Source: Chitinophaga alhagiae
GTDB lineage: Bacteria > Bacteroidota > Bacteroidia > Chitinophagales > Chitinophagaceae
Assembly: GCF_003568665.1 (NCBI RefSeq)
Contig: NZ_QXMH01000004.1
Coordinates: 657,343 to 721,342 of the forward strand
Direction: 5' to 3'
Length of the DNA: 64,000 bases
Shown here: piece by piece, positions 18,649 through 27,518 of the stretch
Numbering within the stretch: position 1 is the first letter of the stretch
Layout of the letters: each line of letters opens with the position of its first letter
Notes under the pieces: generated by a model
The model's input: the letters and a program-made list of their open reading frames with translations, nothing else
What the model was told of the DNA's origin: nothing
Databases searched by the model: none
Translations under genes and position numbers: made by a program

Positions 18649-19149
18649 ATGAAAAATAAACACCTGTTCCCATTATGCCTGTTTGCCGCCCTCCTCTTCT
18701 CCTGCAAGAAAAAAGACGGGCCGGTGGTGATCGATACTGATTTCACCCTCAAAGTATCAGACACGCAAGGGCGGGACCTGCTGGACCCGCAGACCGGCGC
18801 ATACCATGCTGAAGACATTCAGCTGTTCTATATCGTGAACGGCGAAAAGGTACCGGTGTACTCCTCTTCCCGTGACCTTCCAAAGAATTTTGAGTTAAAA
18901 GAGAACGCGCCCAGGAACGAGCACCTGCTCCGTATATTTCCCAATACGGTAAAAGAAGCCCGCCCGCAAACCCTCATTCAGTGGAACAGCGCTGAAACAG
19001 ACACTATTACCTGCGAGTTTCAGCGGCCGGGCGCCTCCCTGTTCCTGAGCAGGATCTGGCTGAACGGGGTATTGCAATGGGAGCTGTCTGCCGCGGGTAC
19101 GCCCAATGACCTTGTACGCGGCGAACGTTTTTTCGAGATCATCAAATAA
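18649..19149 (+). CDS. Small lipoprotein of unknown function
   Basis: The 166-residue protein begins with a lipoprotein signal (hydrophobic stretch then LLFSC, Cys19) followed by KKKDG, so it is a membrane lipoprotein. The mature part is beta-rich and resembles small Chitinophagaceae-type lipoproteins with an Ig-like or lipocalin-like layout, but I see no named domain. It converges with the patatin-like gene, whose stop lies 14 bp away. Confidence 0.75.
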   Translation: MKNKHLFPLCLFAALLFSCKKKDGPVVIDTDFTLKVSDTQGRDLLDPQTGAYHAEDIQLFYIVNGEKVPVYSSSRDLPKNFELKENAPRNEHLLRIFPNTVKEARPQTLIQWNSAETDTITCEFQRPGASLFLSRIWLNGVLQWELSAAGTPNDLVRGERFFEIIK

Positions 19150-19163
19150 CACCCCGCTCCTCC

Positions 19164-21716
19164 TTAACGCGCTATCAATTCCCTGCCTGCCATCTGGCGG
19201 CCCGCAGCAGGTTTCAGCCTGCGGAACGGCTCCAAAGAGGGCGTGTTGACATGCGCTACCTTGTTCACTGTTTCCAGCAAGGCCGTCAGGCCCGTGTTGG
19301 GATGGTCATACAACGAAGCGTTCATCCTCATTCTGCGGATAACGGCGTTAGACAGCCACCTGGCCAACGGAAAATTCAGCACGGTATCTTTCCTGTCATC
19401 ATCCGAATAGCTCCGCAGGTCCCTCAATATTTCCTTTTCCAGCCGCATGCTGTCCGGGTCTGCGTAGGCGGAGGTGTTCTCATCCACCACCAGGCGGTTG
19501 TTAAGCCCTACTTCAATGTAGCTCACCAGCGGGTCTCTCCGGTCAACAAAGCGGGCGCGTTCTTCAAAGTAAGAAGCGCTGCCCTGGAAAGGCTGGGCGG
19601 AGAGCGCTTTCAGCGGCAGCACCAGCGGTACTTCGGAGGAGAGGGATTTGTAGAGGTGCTTTTCTCCTGAACCGTTTTTCAGGTAAACGATGTAGATCCT
19701 GTAGGCGCCGTGCACGCTGTCTTTGCCCAGCATGTCCTTCAGCTTCTGGTAAACGTCCAGCGTGGTTTTCAGGCCGGTGTTCTCGTGATAGCCGCCGTCC
19801 ACAAAACTGCCCAGGCTGTCTATATAGGCCGGGGCGCTGAATATCGGGAACAGTTCACTGGTATTGCAGGCCTGGCCGAGGGAGATGTTCTTTTTGTAGG
19901 TACCGCAAAGCATTTTGCCGTCACAATCGCACACGGCATCTTCATAGAGGTAACCGGTGATGTCTACGGCATCGTTAAAATAATCGTTACCGAGCTGCAC
20001 GGGAGAGAAGATGCCGCGACGGCCGTCGTTACTGCGGCAGGTGTTGAGGAAGGCCAGCGGCCTGTCTTTCCGCAGCGCCAGCTTGCCGTTCTCTTTGGTA
20101 TAAAAGAAGCTCATAAAATCCCGCCGGAGCGTTTGCTGCGCCAGTGGAATGTTTTCGTGGTTATTGACCGGCCTGCCTTCCATAATGGCCAGGCAGGCGC
20201 GCTGGGTGTGATAGGCCTCTTCTTCCTGCAGGGCGGTATTCCTGTCCCGCCGGCTATAGGTGAAGGGGTTCAGCAGTTTCCACAGGTCTGTGAGCAGCAC
20301 GCCGCTGATAGAGCTGCCTACAAAGTTGTTGTTATACACCCTGGCCGGCAGTTCCAGCCATTTGGGGTCTACACTGTCTCCCGGCTGCGGCTGCTCCCAG
20401 AAGGCATACGTGGTGCTTACGCCTACGGAGCTGCCGGACACGGTAGAAATGGAGAAGATATGCTTGCGGAAATTGCCCCGGGTATAATAGTCAAAGTTGA
20501 TCAGGTTCTCGCTGAACCACATGCCCGCGCGGGAGCCGCCGCCCTCGCCCGCTACCAGCACAATGGGGTATGGCTGGCCAGATGTATTGGCCTCTATTTC
20601 CTGCTTCAGCTGCCGGAAGCGGTCTTCAAAACGAAGCCGGTCCGCCCCCGTGAGTATGGAGGTGTCTTCAATAGCATCCATGGCATAGTGCCGCAGGTTG
20701 AGGTTTACGGAGCGGCTGATGGCTATGACAATGACCAGCAGCACCACCAGGCAGGTGGCAATGAATTTCCGCTGGCTGCTCACGTTCACGAAATACACTA
20801 CCAGGTCAATAATAAAAATATAGAGCGAAAAGAGGTACAGCAGCGTGGATTCGGGCGCCAGGTCAAACCGGCCGGAGGCATTGAACAGCATGATAACGGC
20901 TACCACGTGCGCCACCAGTATAACGGTATACACCGTGCTGTTGATCCAGTAGCGGCGGTAGGGCCTGATCACATCGTTCTCCGTTTTCATGTTCTCTTCA
21001 ATAAGCCGCCCGTCTACATACCGGTAAATGTTGTGCATGAGAAAAGCAAGGAGGTAGAAGATGATCACCAGCATTACCTTGGCCTCATTGTACTGGCGCT
21101 TGTAGATCACCGCAAACCAGGATACGGCCGCCAGCAGCAGCACGGCCACCGCCATGGTATACCACTTCCCCGCCGCCGGCTTTACCCGTTCATTGTACAG
21201 GAACAGCATGCCCAGCTGCAGCAGGGAGAGGCCTGTGAACAGCAGCCACATATACTTCCCGTTGAACAGCACATAGGCCAGCAGCCAGAAGGGGATCAGC
21301 GGCAGGATGCGGTGTACGAAAAACAAATGCCGTTTGAAAATGGATACATAGAACCGGTGGCCTTTGTTTACCCTGTCTCGCTGCTCCAGCAAAAAGGCGG
21401 GAATGATCCACATGGAGACGGAGAAGCTGATGGCGCTGAGCACGGTGAAACCGATACGGTCCAGGCCATAGATACTGTCAGGCTCAAAGAGGCTCACCAC
21501 CAGGTCCCGCCCCTGCCCCATTTTGGTAACAATGAACCAGAAGGCCAGCAGGAAAAGCAGCTCAATGCCCGCGTCTTCCAGGATGAGGCCTACCAGCTTG
21601 ATGCCCGTCTGGAACCAGCGCAATACACGGGAAAACCAGGAACCGTTGCCGAAAGCCGTAGTACGGCCCAACAGCCTCCAATAGGAGCGCAACCCGTTGT
21701 TGTCATATGTTTTCAT
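19164..21716 (-). CDS. Polytopic membrane protein with patatin-like phospholipase domain
   Basis: I choose the ATG at 21714-21716 because a longer frame (to 21848) would run into the divergent gene. The 850-residue protein has about nine membrane helices between residues 48 and 335. A patatin-type hydrolase domain then carries the oxyanion loop GEGGGSRAG (390-398), the nucleophile motif GSSVG with Ser430, and the catalytic DGG with Asp640. Patatins use a Ser-Asp dyad to cleave lipid acyl esters. All dyad residues are present, so it should be active. Fusion to a large membrane region suggests action on membrane lipids; which face is exposed is not clear. Confidence 0.85.
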   Translation of the reverse strand: MKTYDNNGLRSYWRLLGRTTAFGNGSWFSRVLRWFQTGIKLVGLILEDAGIELLFLLAFWFIVTKMGQGRDLVVSLFEPDSIYGLDRIGFTVLSAISFSVSMWIIPAFLLEQRDRVNKGHRFYVSIFKRHLFFVHRILPLIPFWLLAYVLFNGKYMWLLFTGLSLLQLGMLFLYNERVKPAAGKWYTMAVAVLLLAAVSWFAVIYKRQYNEAKVMLVIIFYLLAFLMHNIYRYVDGRLIEENMKTENDVIRPYRRYWINSTVYTVILVAHVVAVIMLFNASGRFDLAPESTLLYLFSLYIFIIDLVVYFVNVSSQRKFIATCLVVLLVIVIAISRSVNLNLRHYAMDAIEDTSILTGADRLRFEDRFRQLKQEIEANTSGQPYPIVLVAGEGGGSRAGMWFSENLINFDYYTRGNFRKHIFSISTVSGSSVGVSTTYAFWEQPQPGDSVDPKWLELPARVYNNNFVGSSISGVLLTDLWKLLNPFTYSRRDRNTALQEEEAYHTQRACLAIMEGRPVNNHENIPLAQQTLRRDFMSFFYTKENGKLALRKDRPLAFLNTCRSNDGRRGIFSPVQLGNDYFNDAVDITGYLYEDAVCDCDGKMLCGTYKKNISLGQACNTSELFPIFSAPAYIDSLGSFVDGGYHENTGLKTTLDVYQKLKDMLGKDSVHGAYRIYIVYLKNGSGEKHLYKSLSSEVPLVLPLKALSAQPFQGSASYFEERARFVDRRDPLVSYIEVGLNNRLVVDENTSAYADPDSMRLEKEILRDLRSYSDDDRKDTVLNFPLARWLSNAVIRRMRMNASLYDHPNTGLTALLETVNKVAHVNTPSLEPFRRLKPAAGRQMAGRELIAR

Positions 21717-21765
21717 ATTATTTGGGATTAAATAGAAAAAGATACCTTTGGATAAATTCCTTGCC

Positions 21766-22335
21766 ATGAAACCGCCCCTCCTTTCCCCCAAACTGATCAT
21801 TTTCACTGTTCTTTTTATTGTGTGGGTATTGCTTTTCGAGTGGATCAAACCGTACGGTTATTTTCATGCCGGCGATACCGTTACCCACATTATTGACTCC
21901 CACCTGCAGCCTGACAGCAGCATCCATTCCCTGGCGGAATACGGCGGCCGCTTTTTTGACCATGGGTATGTACAGGCAGCCGCACCACGTTACGATCCGG
22001 GAAAATATCTCCGGAGCTTTTACATAGTGGACTTTTTCTTCCCGTTCATTTACCTGAATTTTTTCCTCGCTTTGGCTGGATACTGGAAAGGGACCGCTTT
22101 TTACAGGGTGTACCGTGCCGCCATGATCTTTTGCGCACTGTTTGACCTGCTGGAAAACACGAGCTTTGCTTATTACCTGTTCCACCAGGACGGGGGCATG
22201 CATCAACTGGTGGCCATTTTCACTACCCTGAAGTCTGTACTGTTCGGCTTTGGTTTTGTGCTGGCTGTTGGGGCTTTTGGGGCCGCTTGTATTCACTGGT
22301 CCAGGAACGGCCGGCGCTCTGCTGTGAAAAGTTAG
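21766..22335 (+). CDS. Small multi-pass membrane protein, function unknown
   Basis: The 189-residue product (start at the ATG 21766; a TTG six codons upstream is less likely) has four hydrophobic segments, near residues 10-25, 87-106, 115-130 and 155-176. No known domain is evident. The gene diverges from the patatin-like gene with 49 bp between starts, and its TAG lies inside a hairpin shared with the next gene. Confidence 0.75.
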   Translation: MKPPLLSPKLIIFTVLFIVWVLLFEWIKPYGYFHAGDTVTHIIDSHLQPDSSIHSLAEYGGRFFDHGYVQAAAPRYDPGKYLRSFYIVDFFFPFIYLNFFLALAGYWKGTAFYRVYRAAMIFCALFDLLENTSFAYYLFHQDGGMHQLVAIFTTLKSVLFGFGFVLAVGAFGAACIHWSRNGRRSAVKS

Positions 22336-22358
22336 GGAAAATCAGGGGATTTTCCTAA
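22332..22358. terminator. Bidirectional hairpin overlapping two stop codons
   Basis: GGAAAATC (22336-22343) pairs with GATTTTCC (22348-22355) around a 4-nt loop, extended by three pairs beyond one bulged G. The TAG of the plus-strand membrane protein (22333-22335) and the stop of the minus-strand beta-propeller gene (22355-22357) both sit in the stem, as expected for a compact two-way terminator. Confidence 0.65.
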
Positions 22359-23896
22359 TGCCCGTGGTACAGGTAGATGGCCCCGTACGTCCAGTTAGGC
22401 CCTTTCAGGCCGGGATAGTTGAACCGGTCCATCATCAATGCCACAAACGGGAAAGGGTATCCTTCCGGCATTTGCACCACGTTGGGCCATACCCTTGTAT
22501 TGGCGGTATCGTCCCAGGGCGGCAGGTCCATTTTTAAAGTGCCCGCTTCTTTCAGGCCGGGATAAGTGTAGATGAAGATCTGCCGTTCGGAGCTGCCGGA
22601 GAAACAATAATACCGGCCGTTGATCTTTTGTATGGAGGTGCCGGTGGAATTATGCGTGACCGGCCCGGCTATTTGCCGGTAATCTTTGTTCCAGTGGTCT
22701 GATTCCAGGATAACGGCCTTGTACCCGCCGTTCTGGTTCACACAGGTCAGCATGCGCCATTTCCGGGCGTCTTTATCATACACAATATGCGGGTCTTCAA
22801 TATCTCCTACAATGCCGAAGGGCGCCGCGTGCATCACCGAAAAACCAAAGCGGGGGTCTCTTTTGCTTTCTACGGCCAGCAGCTGTTTCTTTTCCTTACC
22901 GGGGTTGGCGTAAGCGCTGAAGCCGGTGGTAATGCCGCGCCAAATGGCATCCTTCCTGTCGTAAAAAATATGAGAGGCCACTTCATTGCGCAGCAAACCA
23001 TCGTTCCGGTCAAACAGGATAATACCTTCCAGCTTTACATCAAACACGGTGGGATTCATACTGAACACGCCCTGTAGATGATGCGGCAAAGCCCGTCCGC
23101 GGATGGACATGGTATACCACAACCGGCCGTTGTCAAGGTACGGGTCTCCGTTCTCGTAAGTGATGGGCCGGATGTCTGCCAGGCCCATGCCGGTAGTGAG
23201 CGCCATTTCTACGCCATTGATGGCAGCCTGCCCGCCGGTGAGGCCCACAAAAAGGCTGGATTGGAAAGTATGGATGCGGTCTTTGGCGCGCAGGTCCATA
23301 TTTATATCGAAATCTGCCTGGCCTATTACTTTCGGCAATCCGGCGGTGCGGTGATACAACACCAGGCCGCTGCCCAGCATTTGCAGCATGATCTTGCCGG
23401 TTATGTTCACTGCCTCCTGCTGCTTTACCATGATGGATTTGCCTGCTGACCGGCTTGTGCTGAACTGTACATCGGTCAGTATATTATTCTTTGCCGCCAA
23501 TGTGATCAATACCCGTTCCCCGCCACCGGCAAATTCAAAACCGATCTCCCCTTCTCCGGACAAGGCATCCAGGTCTATGGCGTACGTGGCAAAGGGATTA
23601 AAGCCCCCGAACCAGATAGCGGTCCCGGACTTTTCCTTTGATGCAACGATCAGCTTGTTTTTATCAATGCTGATGTCTGCCTGGTTTGCCAGGTAGTGTT
23701 TGGCGGGATGCATGGCGGAGATGCCGATGATGTTCGCGGGCTGCAGCTTTGCCAGGGGGATGGACTGGTTTTCATCAAAGATCATGCGCTGTACGCCTTG
23801 CCTGACGAAGTTTATTTTATCAGGGGTTTGCTGCGCCAGTGCGGCGGGGAGGTTGTAAATAACGAAAAGAACGATTGCCAGTAAATGTTGTTTCAT
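22355..23896 (-). CDS. Secreted beta-propeller glycosidase-like protein
   Basis: The 513-residue protein has a signal peptide (residues 1-21, ending ALAQ). The N-terminal half is beta-rich, and the C-terminal half (from about 290) has blade-like segments such as FGIVGDIEDPHIVYDKDARKW and INGRYYCFSGSSER, with acidic residues (EDPH) that recall five-bladed propeller glycosidases (GH43/GH32-like). I cannot name the GH family, and it might be a non-catalytic sugar-binding propeller. It is divergent from the PHP-type gene, with 175 bp between starts. Confidence 0.6.
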   Translation of the reverse strand: MKQHLLAIVLFVIYNLPAALAQQTPDKINFVRQGVQRMIFDENQSIPLAKLQPANIIGISAMHPAKHYLANQADISIDKNKLIVASKEKSGTAIWFGGFNPFATYAIDLDALSGEGEIGFEFAGGGERVLITLAAKNNILTDVQFSTSRSAGKSIMVKQQEAVNITGKIMLQMLGSGLVLYHRTAGLPKVIGQADFDINMDLRAKDRIHTFQSSLFVGLTGGQAAINGVEMALTTGMGLADIRPITYENGDPYLDNGRLWYTMSIRGRALPHHLQGVFSMNPTVFDVKLEGIILFDRNDGLLRNEVASHIFYDRKDAIWRGITTGFSAYANPGKEKKQLLAVESKRDPRFGFSVMHAAPFGIVGDIEDPHIVYDKDARKWRMLTCVNQNGGYKAVILESDHWNKDYRQIAGPVTHNSTGTSIQKINGRYYCFSGSSERQIFIYTYPGLKEAGTLKMDLPPWDDTANTRVWPNVVQMPEGYPFPFVALMMDRFNYPGLKGPNWTYGAIYLYHGH

Positions 23897-23984
23897 GTGG
23901 AATTGCAGTTTTCAGCGTCAGCCCGTTCCGACCAGCTTTGCCTAAAAATAATAACTTCCCGCTGAAGTTTCATGGGCGCTTCAC

Positions 23985-24015
23985 TTTGATATCTAACCCG
24001 CTTTTACTATTTTCA
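23985..24015 (+). promoter_or_regulatory. Candidate promoter for the PHP-type gene
   Basis: TTTG at 23985-23988 and TATTTTCA at 24008-24015 are 19 bp apart, matching the Bacteroidota -33/-7 spacing; the -7 element fits TAnnTTTG at 6 of 8 positions. The start codon lies 57 bp downstream. Confidence 0.35.
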
Positions 24016-24071
24016 GGCATCAACCGGGGTGTCCACGACCCATCTACATTAACACGCATAAAAACCAGCGG

Positions 24072-26138
24072 ATGAAAAAGATCCTGTTACTATTAGTGAC
24101 CCTCTATTGCCATGCCCTCAGTGCGCAGACACCCGTAAACCTGAGCGGCCTGAAGAAAAACGGCGCCACCGCGCGCGTCAGCAAAAACCTGCTTACCGTT
24201 AACTGGCCCGCCGGCGCGGCCGGACAGGGCAGCATGGTGCTGGACCTTGAAGCGGGCGCTCCCCTGTTCCGCAGCATCCGCCTGGGCAACGCCCAAACGG
24301 AAGTGGCCAAAGGCATAGACCCGGTATTCATCCTGAGAACAGGCAAACGTACCCTCAGCCCGAAGAGCGGCGGGTGGGACGTGTTTTTTGACAATGTGTA
24401 CAAACGCCCTTACACCACGGAGCTGGTGGCATTCACCAAGGGCGCCGCCGCCGTGTCTACCACCGGCTCCCGCACCGTGGTAAAAATAGGCCAGGTAAGC
24501 ACACCCCTTTTCAACGGGCATCTGGAAATTACCCTTTACAACGGCAGCCCGCTGTTCAATGTAGCGGCGGTGCTTTCCACCCGGCAAGACTCTACCGCCA
24601 TTCTTTACGATGCGGGCTTGACCAGCAACGCCTGGCAGCAAATAGCCTGGTCTGACGTAAAAAGCGCCATGCAATACGCGCCCGTGCGCCTGCAGGAGCA
24701 AAGCCGGCCCCTGGAAGTAAAATACAGAACGGTAATAGGTGAGCACAACAATAGCAGCCTGGCCGTATTCCCCGCGCCGCACCAATACTTCTACCCGCTG
24801 GATGAGGCCTTTAACCTGAAGTTCACCTGGTACGGCGCCAACTACCTGGACCTGGTGCCCGGCTTTGCCATCGGCATCCGGCAAGACCCCGAGGGAGACC
24901 ACCGCTACGTGCCCTGGTTCAACGCGCCGCCGGGCACCCTGCAGCGCCTCAATTTCTTCTGCCTCATCAGCACCGGCAAGGCTCCCGCGGCATTGGAGGA
25001 AGTAAAAAAATTCACGTACAATGACAGCTACGCGCCCCTGCCCGGTTACAAGACCATGGCCAGCCATTTTCATAACGAGTTCATCACCAAGGTGGCCCTC
25101 AGCGGCAACCCCGTACCGGAAAAACCGGAGTTTACAGAAGTGCTGAAAAAGGCAGGGCTGGATATTGTAAAGCTGGCGGAGTTCCATGGCCCCGGCCATC
25201 CCAAGGGGCCGGACAGCCTGCGGCTCCGGGAACTGGAGAGTTTGTTCACGCAGACCGAACGCCTGTCAGACACCGGCTTTCTGCTGCTGCCCGGAGAAGA
25301 GGCCAACAACTTCTACGGCGGGCACTGGCTGGCGTTTTTCCCGAAGCCGGTGTACTGGGTGATGTCCCGCAAGGAAGGGGAACCTTATGTTTCCCAGCAC
25401 CCCGTGTACGGCAAGGTATATCACATCGGCAGCAAGGAGGAAATGTTGCAATTGCTGGAACAGGAGCACGGCCTGGCCTGGGTGGCGCACGCCAGAACAA
25501 AAGGCTCTACCGGCTACCCGGACAAGTATAAAGATGAGCCCTTCTTCCACTCGCCCACCTACCTGGGCGCAGCGTGGAAAGCCATACCGGCAGACCTCTC
25601 CTGGCCTACCCTCAGCAAACGCGTGCTGCACCTGCTGGACGATATGGCCAACTGGGGCCTGAAAAAATACGTGCTGGCGGAGTCAGACATTTTCACCATC
25701 ACGGAACAAAACGAAATGTACGCGCACCTCAACGTGAACTATCTCAAAATGGACAAGCTGCCGCGTTATGAAGACGGCTGGCAGCCCGTGCTGGACGCCC
25801 TCCGCAAAGGGCAGTTCTTTGTATCTACCGGCGAAGTACTGATGCCCGCCTTCACTGTGAACGGCAAGGAAAGCGGGGAAACGCTGCCACTGAACAGCTC
25901 CGGCAAAGCCACCGTTAACATGCGCCTGCGGTGGACGTTCCCGATGAACTTTGTGGAAATAGTATCCGGAGACGGCAACCAGGTATACCGCGAACGTATT
26001 GACCTCAGCCAAACCAAAGCCTTCGGGGAACAGGCTTTCCGCTGGCCGGTGAACCTGAAGGGCCGCAAGTGGGTGCGCGCGGAAGCGTGGGATGTTGCGG
26101 CCAACGGGGCGTTTACGCAAATGGTGTGGCTGGAATAG
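24072..26138 (+). CDS. Secreted PHP-superfamily-like metal hydrolase (CehA/McbA type)
   Basis: The 688-residue protein has a signal peptide (residues 1-19, ending LSAQ). Residues of about 20-320 are a beta-rich N-terminal region. From about 325 a PHP-like metal centre can be traced: His332-x-His334 (SHFHNEF), Glu409 in PGEEANNF, His473 in WVAHARTKG and Asp539 in LAESDIF. These residues match the order of PHP phosphoesterase ligands. A C-terminal Ig-like region near 590-688 ends in MVWLE. Secreted members of this group are seen near sugar or nucleoside catabolic genes. The substrate is unknown. Confidence 0.72.
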   Translation: MKKILLLLVTLYCHALSAQTPVNLSGLKKNGATARVSKNLLTVNWPAGAAGQGSMVLDLEAGAPLFRSIRLGNAQTEVAKGIDPVFILRTGKRTLSPKSGGWDVFFDNVYKRPYTTELVAFTKGAAAVSTTGSRTVVKIGQVSTPLFNGHLEITLYNGSPLFNVAAVLSTRQDSTAILYDAGLTSNAWQQIAWSDVKSAMQYAPVRLQEQSRPLEVKYRTVIGEHNNSSLAVFPAPHQYFYPLDEAFNLKFTWYGANYLDLVPGFAIGIRQDPEGDHRYVPWFNAPPGTLQRLNFFCLISTGKAPAALEEVKKFTYNDSYAPLPGYKTMASHFHNEFITKVALSGNPVPEKPEFTEVLKKAGLDIVKLAEFHGPGHPKGPDSLRLRELESLFTQTERLSDTGFLLLPGEEANNFYGGHWLAFFPKPVYWVMSRKEGEPYVSQHPVYGKVYHIGSKEEMLQLLEQEHGLAWVAHARTKGSTGYPDKYKDEPFFHSPTYLGAAWKAIPADLSWPTLSKRVLHLLDDMANWGLKKYVLAESDIFTITEQNEMYAHLNVNYLKMDKLPRYEDGWQPVLDALRKGQFFVSTGEVLMPAFTVNGKESGETLPLNSSGKATVNMRLRWTFPMNFVEIVSGDGNQVYRERIDLSQTKAFGEQAFRWPVNLKGRKWVRAEAWDVAANGAFTQMVWLE

Positions 26139-26338
26139 CTGGTTACCCCTGGTGCTGATGCGGCCAAGGCCGCCCCTTACCGGTTTCACAATATAATTTC
26201 AGGTTTCTCAGGAACTGCGCCCATGTTAGCTGAATGCGGCTATACATGGGCGTATTCTTCCCAGCCGTCATAAATGAAAGGGGCAAGCGCGTTCCCTTGA
26301 TATTTTAAGCGATTTATAGTTTAATAACATGTATTGTA

Positions 26339-26509
26339 ATGGCTAAACCGCCTGCAAATGCATTCTTGGATGCGAGCATCAACGACCTGGTGCAACGGAC
26401 AATGATTGCCAACCCGGCCACTCAACAAGTGTTGCCCGGCTCACCGCGCCGTTGGCATCTGCCGTATGATGGCCTGCTTTTCTTCATCCGGGAGAGCGAA
26501 GAAGGATGA
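26339..26509 (+). CDS. Small ORF of doubtful status
   Basis: ATG at 26339-26341 opens a 56-codon frame ending TGA at 26507-26509, encoding a product with RTMIANPATQQ and WHLPYDGLLFFIR. It has no recognisable domain. It could be a small gene or the remnant of a decayed gene beside the toxin-antitoxin locus. An 8-bp inverted repeat (CGCCCATG at 26218-26225, CATGGGCG at 26245-26252) lies upstream. Confidence 0.22.
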   Translation: MAKPPANAFLDASINDLVQRTMIANPATQQVLPGSPRRWHLPYDGLLFFIRESEEG

Positions 26510-26570
26510 GATGTAGTTGAAGAGGATGTTTTCCAGATGGTGATGTGAAAGCATGTGTGGATAAAGCATG

Positions 26571-27518
26571 TTAGAATTGCAGCCTTTTAGCCTGGTCACG
26601 TATGATACCTTTGTAGGCATCCCTTTCCTTTTTGCTTAAAAAACTTGTATCTATAAACTTCAGCCATTGAGGAACAGACCGTTTCATTTTTTTGTAGATA
26701 TTATCTATCTGCTTTTCATCCAGCCCGGTATTGGAAAATGCCATGTCAAAATCACGCTTAGTTATTTTCTTTTTCCTGCCGTTCAGGGTAAGCGCCAGAT
26801 CTTCAAGGTCAGATGGCATCACCAGTTTTGTTGATACCATATCATATGCAGGTGCTAACGCTGCCCCCCTGCCGGGAGTATTGATGAGGGAAAAGTTCTT
26901 CAGATGCATATCCGCATTACCAGTCAGAAAACAGAAAAGCACCTGTTCAAAGAAATTCACTGCGTCCAGGCCGGGAGCATCGGAATATTGCTGTATCACT
27001 TTTGCTATTTGTTCATAAGAACCGCGGTACTTGTCTTCCGTGAGGCGGCCGGTGAGCTGACACATATCTTCCATATGTATTTTCCTGCCTTCTGTCCTGT
27101 CAATTCTTTTAGTGACATAAGCCAGCTTACCCGATTGCATCCGGATGAGGCTGTGCGGCACTGTAACAATTCCGGCAATTTCCGCCAGGTGCATGGTCAG
27201 ATCTTCCACTTCAGGCAGGCCGGAAAAGATGTCTGTATGTGGTTTAAGGATATAATTTCCCAGTGCGCCAACTATTGTAAAGCGCTTTCTATTGGATGTT
27301 TTATCTCTGGTTAGCCGGAGAGACAGTTTGGGCTGTACACCGGTTATCACCTCATGCCGCCGAATGATTTTCCGGCCAAGCTCTTCGAGCTGGGCTTCTG
27401 AAAACGGTAATACCGGCGGCGAGGGCGCGCCAAAGATGCGCCGGCTGCAATGAGGATGAAAATCTATCTCATCCTCCCCTAATGGCAGATAACAGTACAG
27501 GCATTTACGGTTTTTCAT
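26571..27518 (-). CDS. hipT: HipT-like serine/threonine kinase toxin (HipA C-terminal domain)
   Basis: The 315-residue protein is the HipA kinase core without the HipA N-terminal subdomain. The Gly-rich loop is VITGVQPKLS (residues 57-66), the probable ATP lysine is Lys92 (ILKP), the catalytic loop is NADMHLKN with Asp203 and Asn208, and the metal-binding Asp226 sits in PAYDMVS. Before the kinase, residues 6-24 hold C-x2-C and H-x2-C, a small zinc-knuckle-like module. In E. coli HipT (from memory) the loop has autophosphorylated serines in SIS; here the equivalent residues are V-I-T, leaving only a Thr. Known HipT kinases phosphorylate an aminoacyl-tRNA synthetase; the target here is not known. 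It overlaps the hipS-like gene by 14 bp in another frame. Confidence 0.88.
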   Translation of the reverse strand: MKNRKCLYCYLPLGEDEIDFHPHCSRRIFGAPSPPVLPFSEAQLEELGRKIIRRHEVITGVQPKLSLRLTRDKTSNRKRFTIVGALGNYILKPHTDIFSGLPEVEDLTMHLAEIAGIVTVPHSLIRMQSGKLAYVTKRIDRTEGRKIHMEDMCQLTGRLTEDKYRGSYEQIAKVIQQYSDAPGLDAVNFFEQVLFCFLTGNADMHLKNFSLINTPGRGAALAPAYDMVSTKLVMPSDLEDLALTLNGRKKKITKRDFDMAFSNTGLDEKQIDNIYKKMKRSVPQWLKFIDTSFLSKKERDAYKGIIRDQAKRLQF

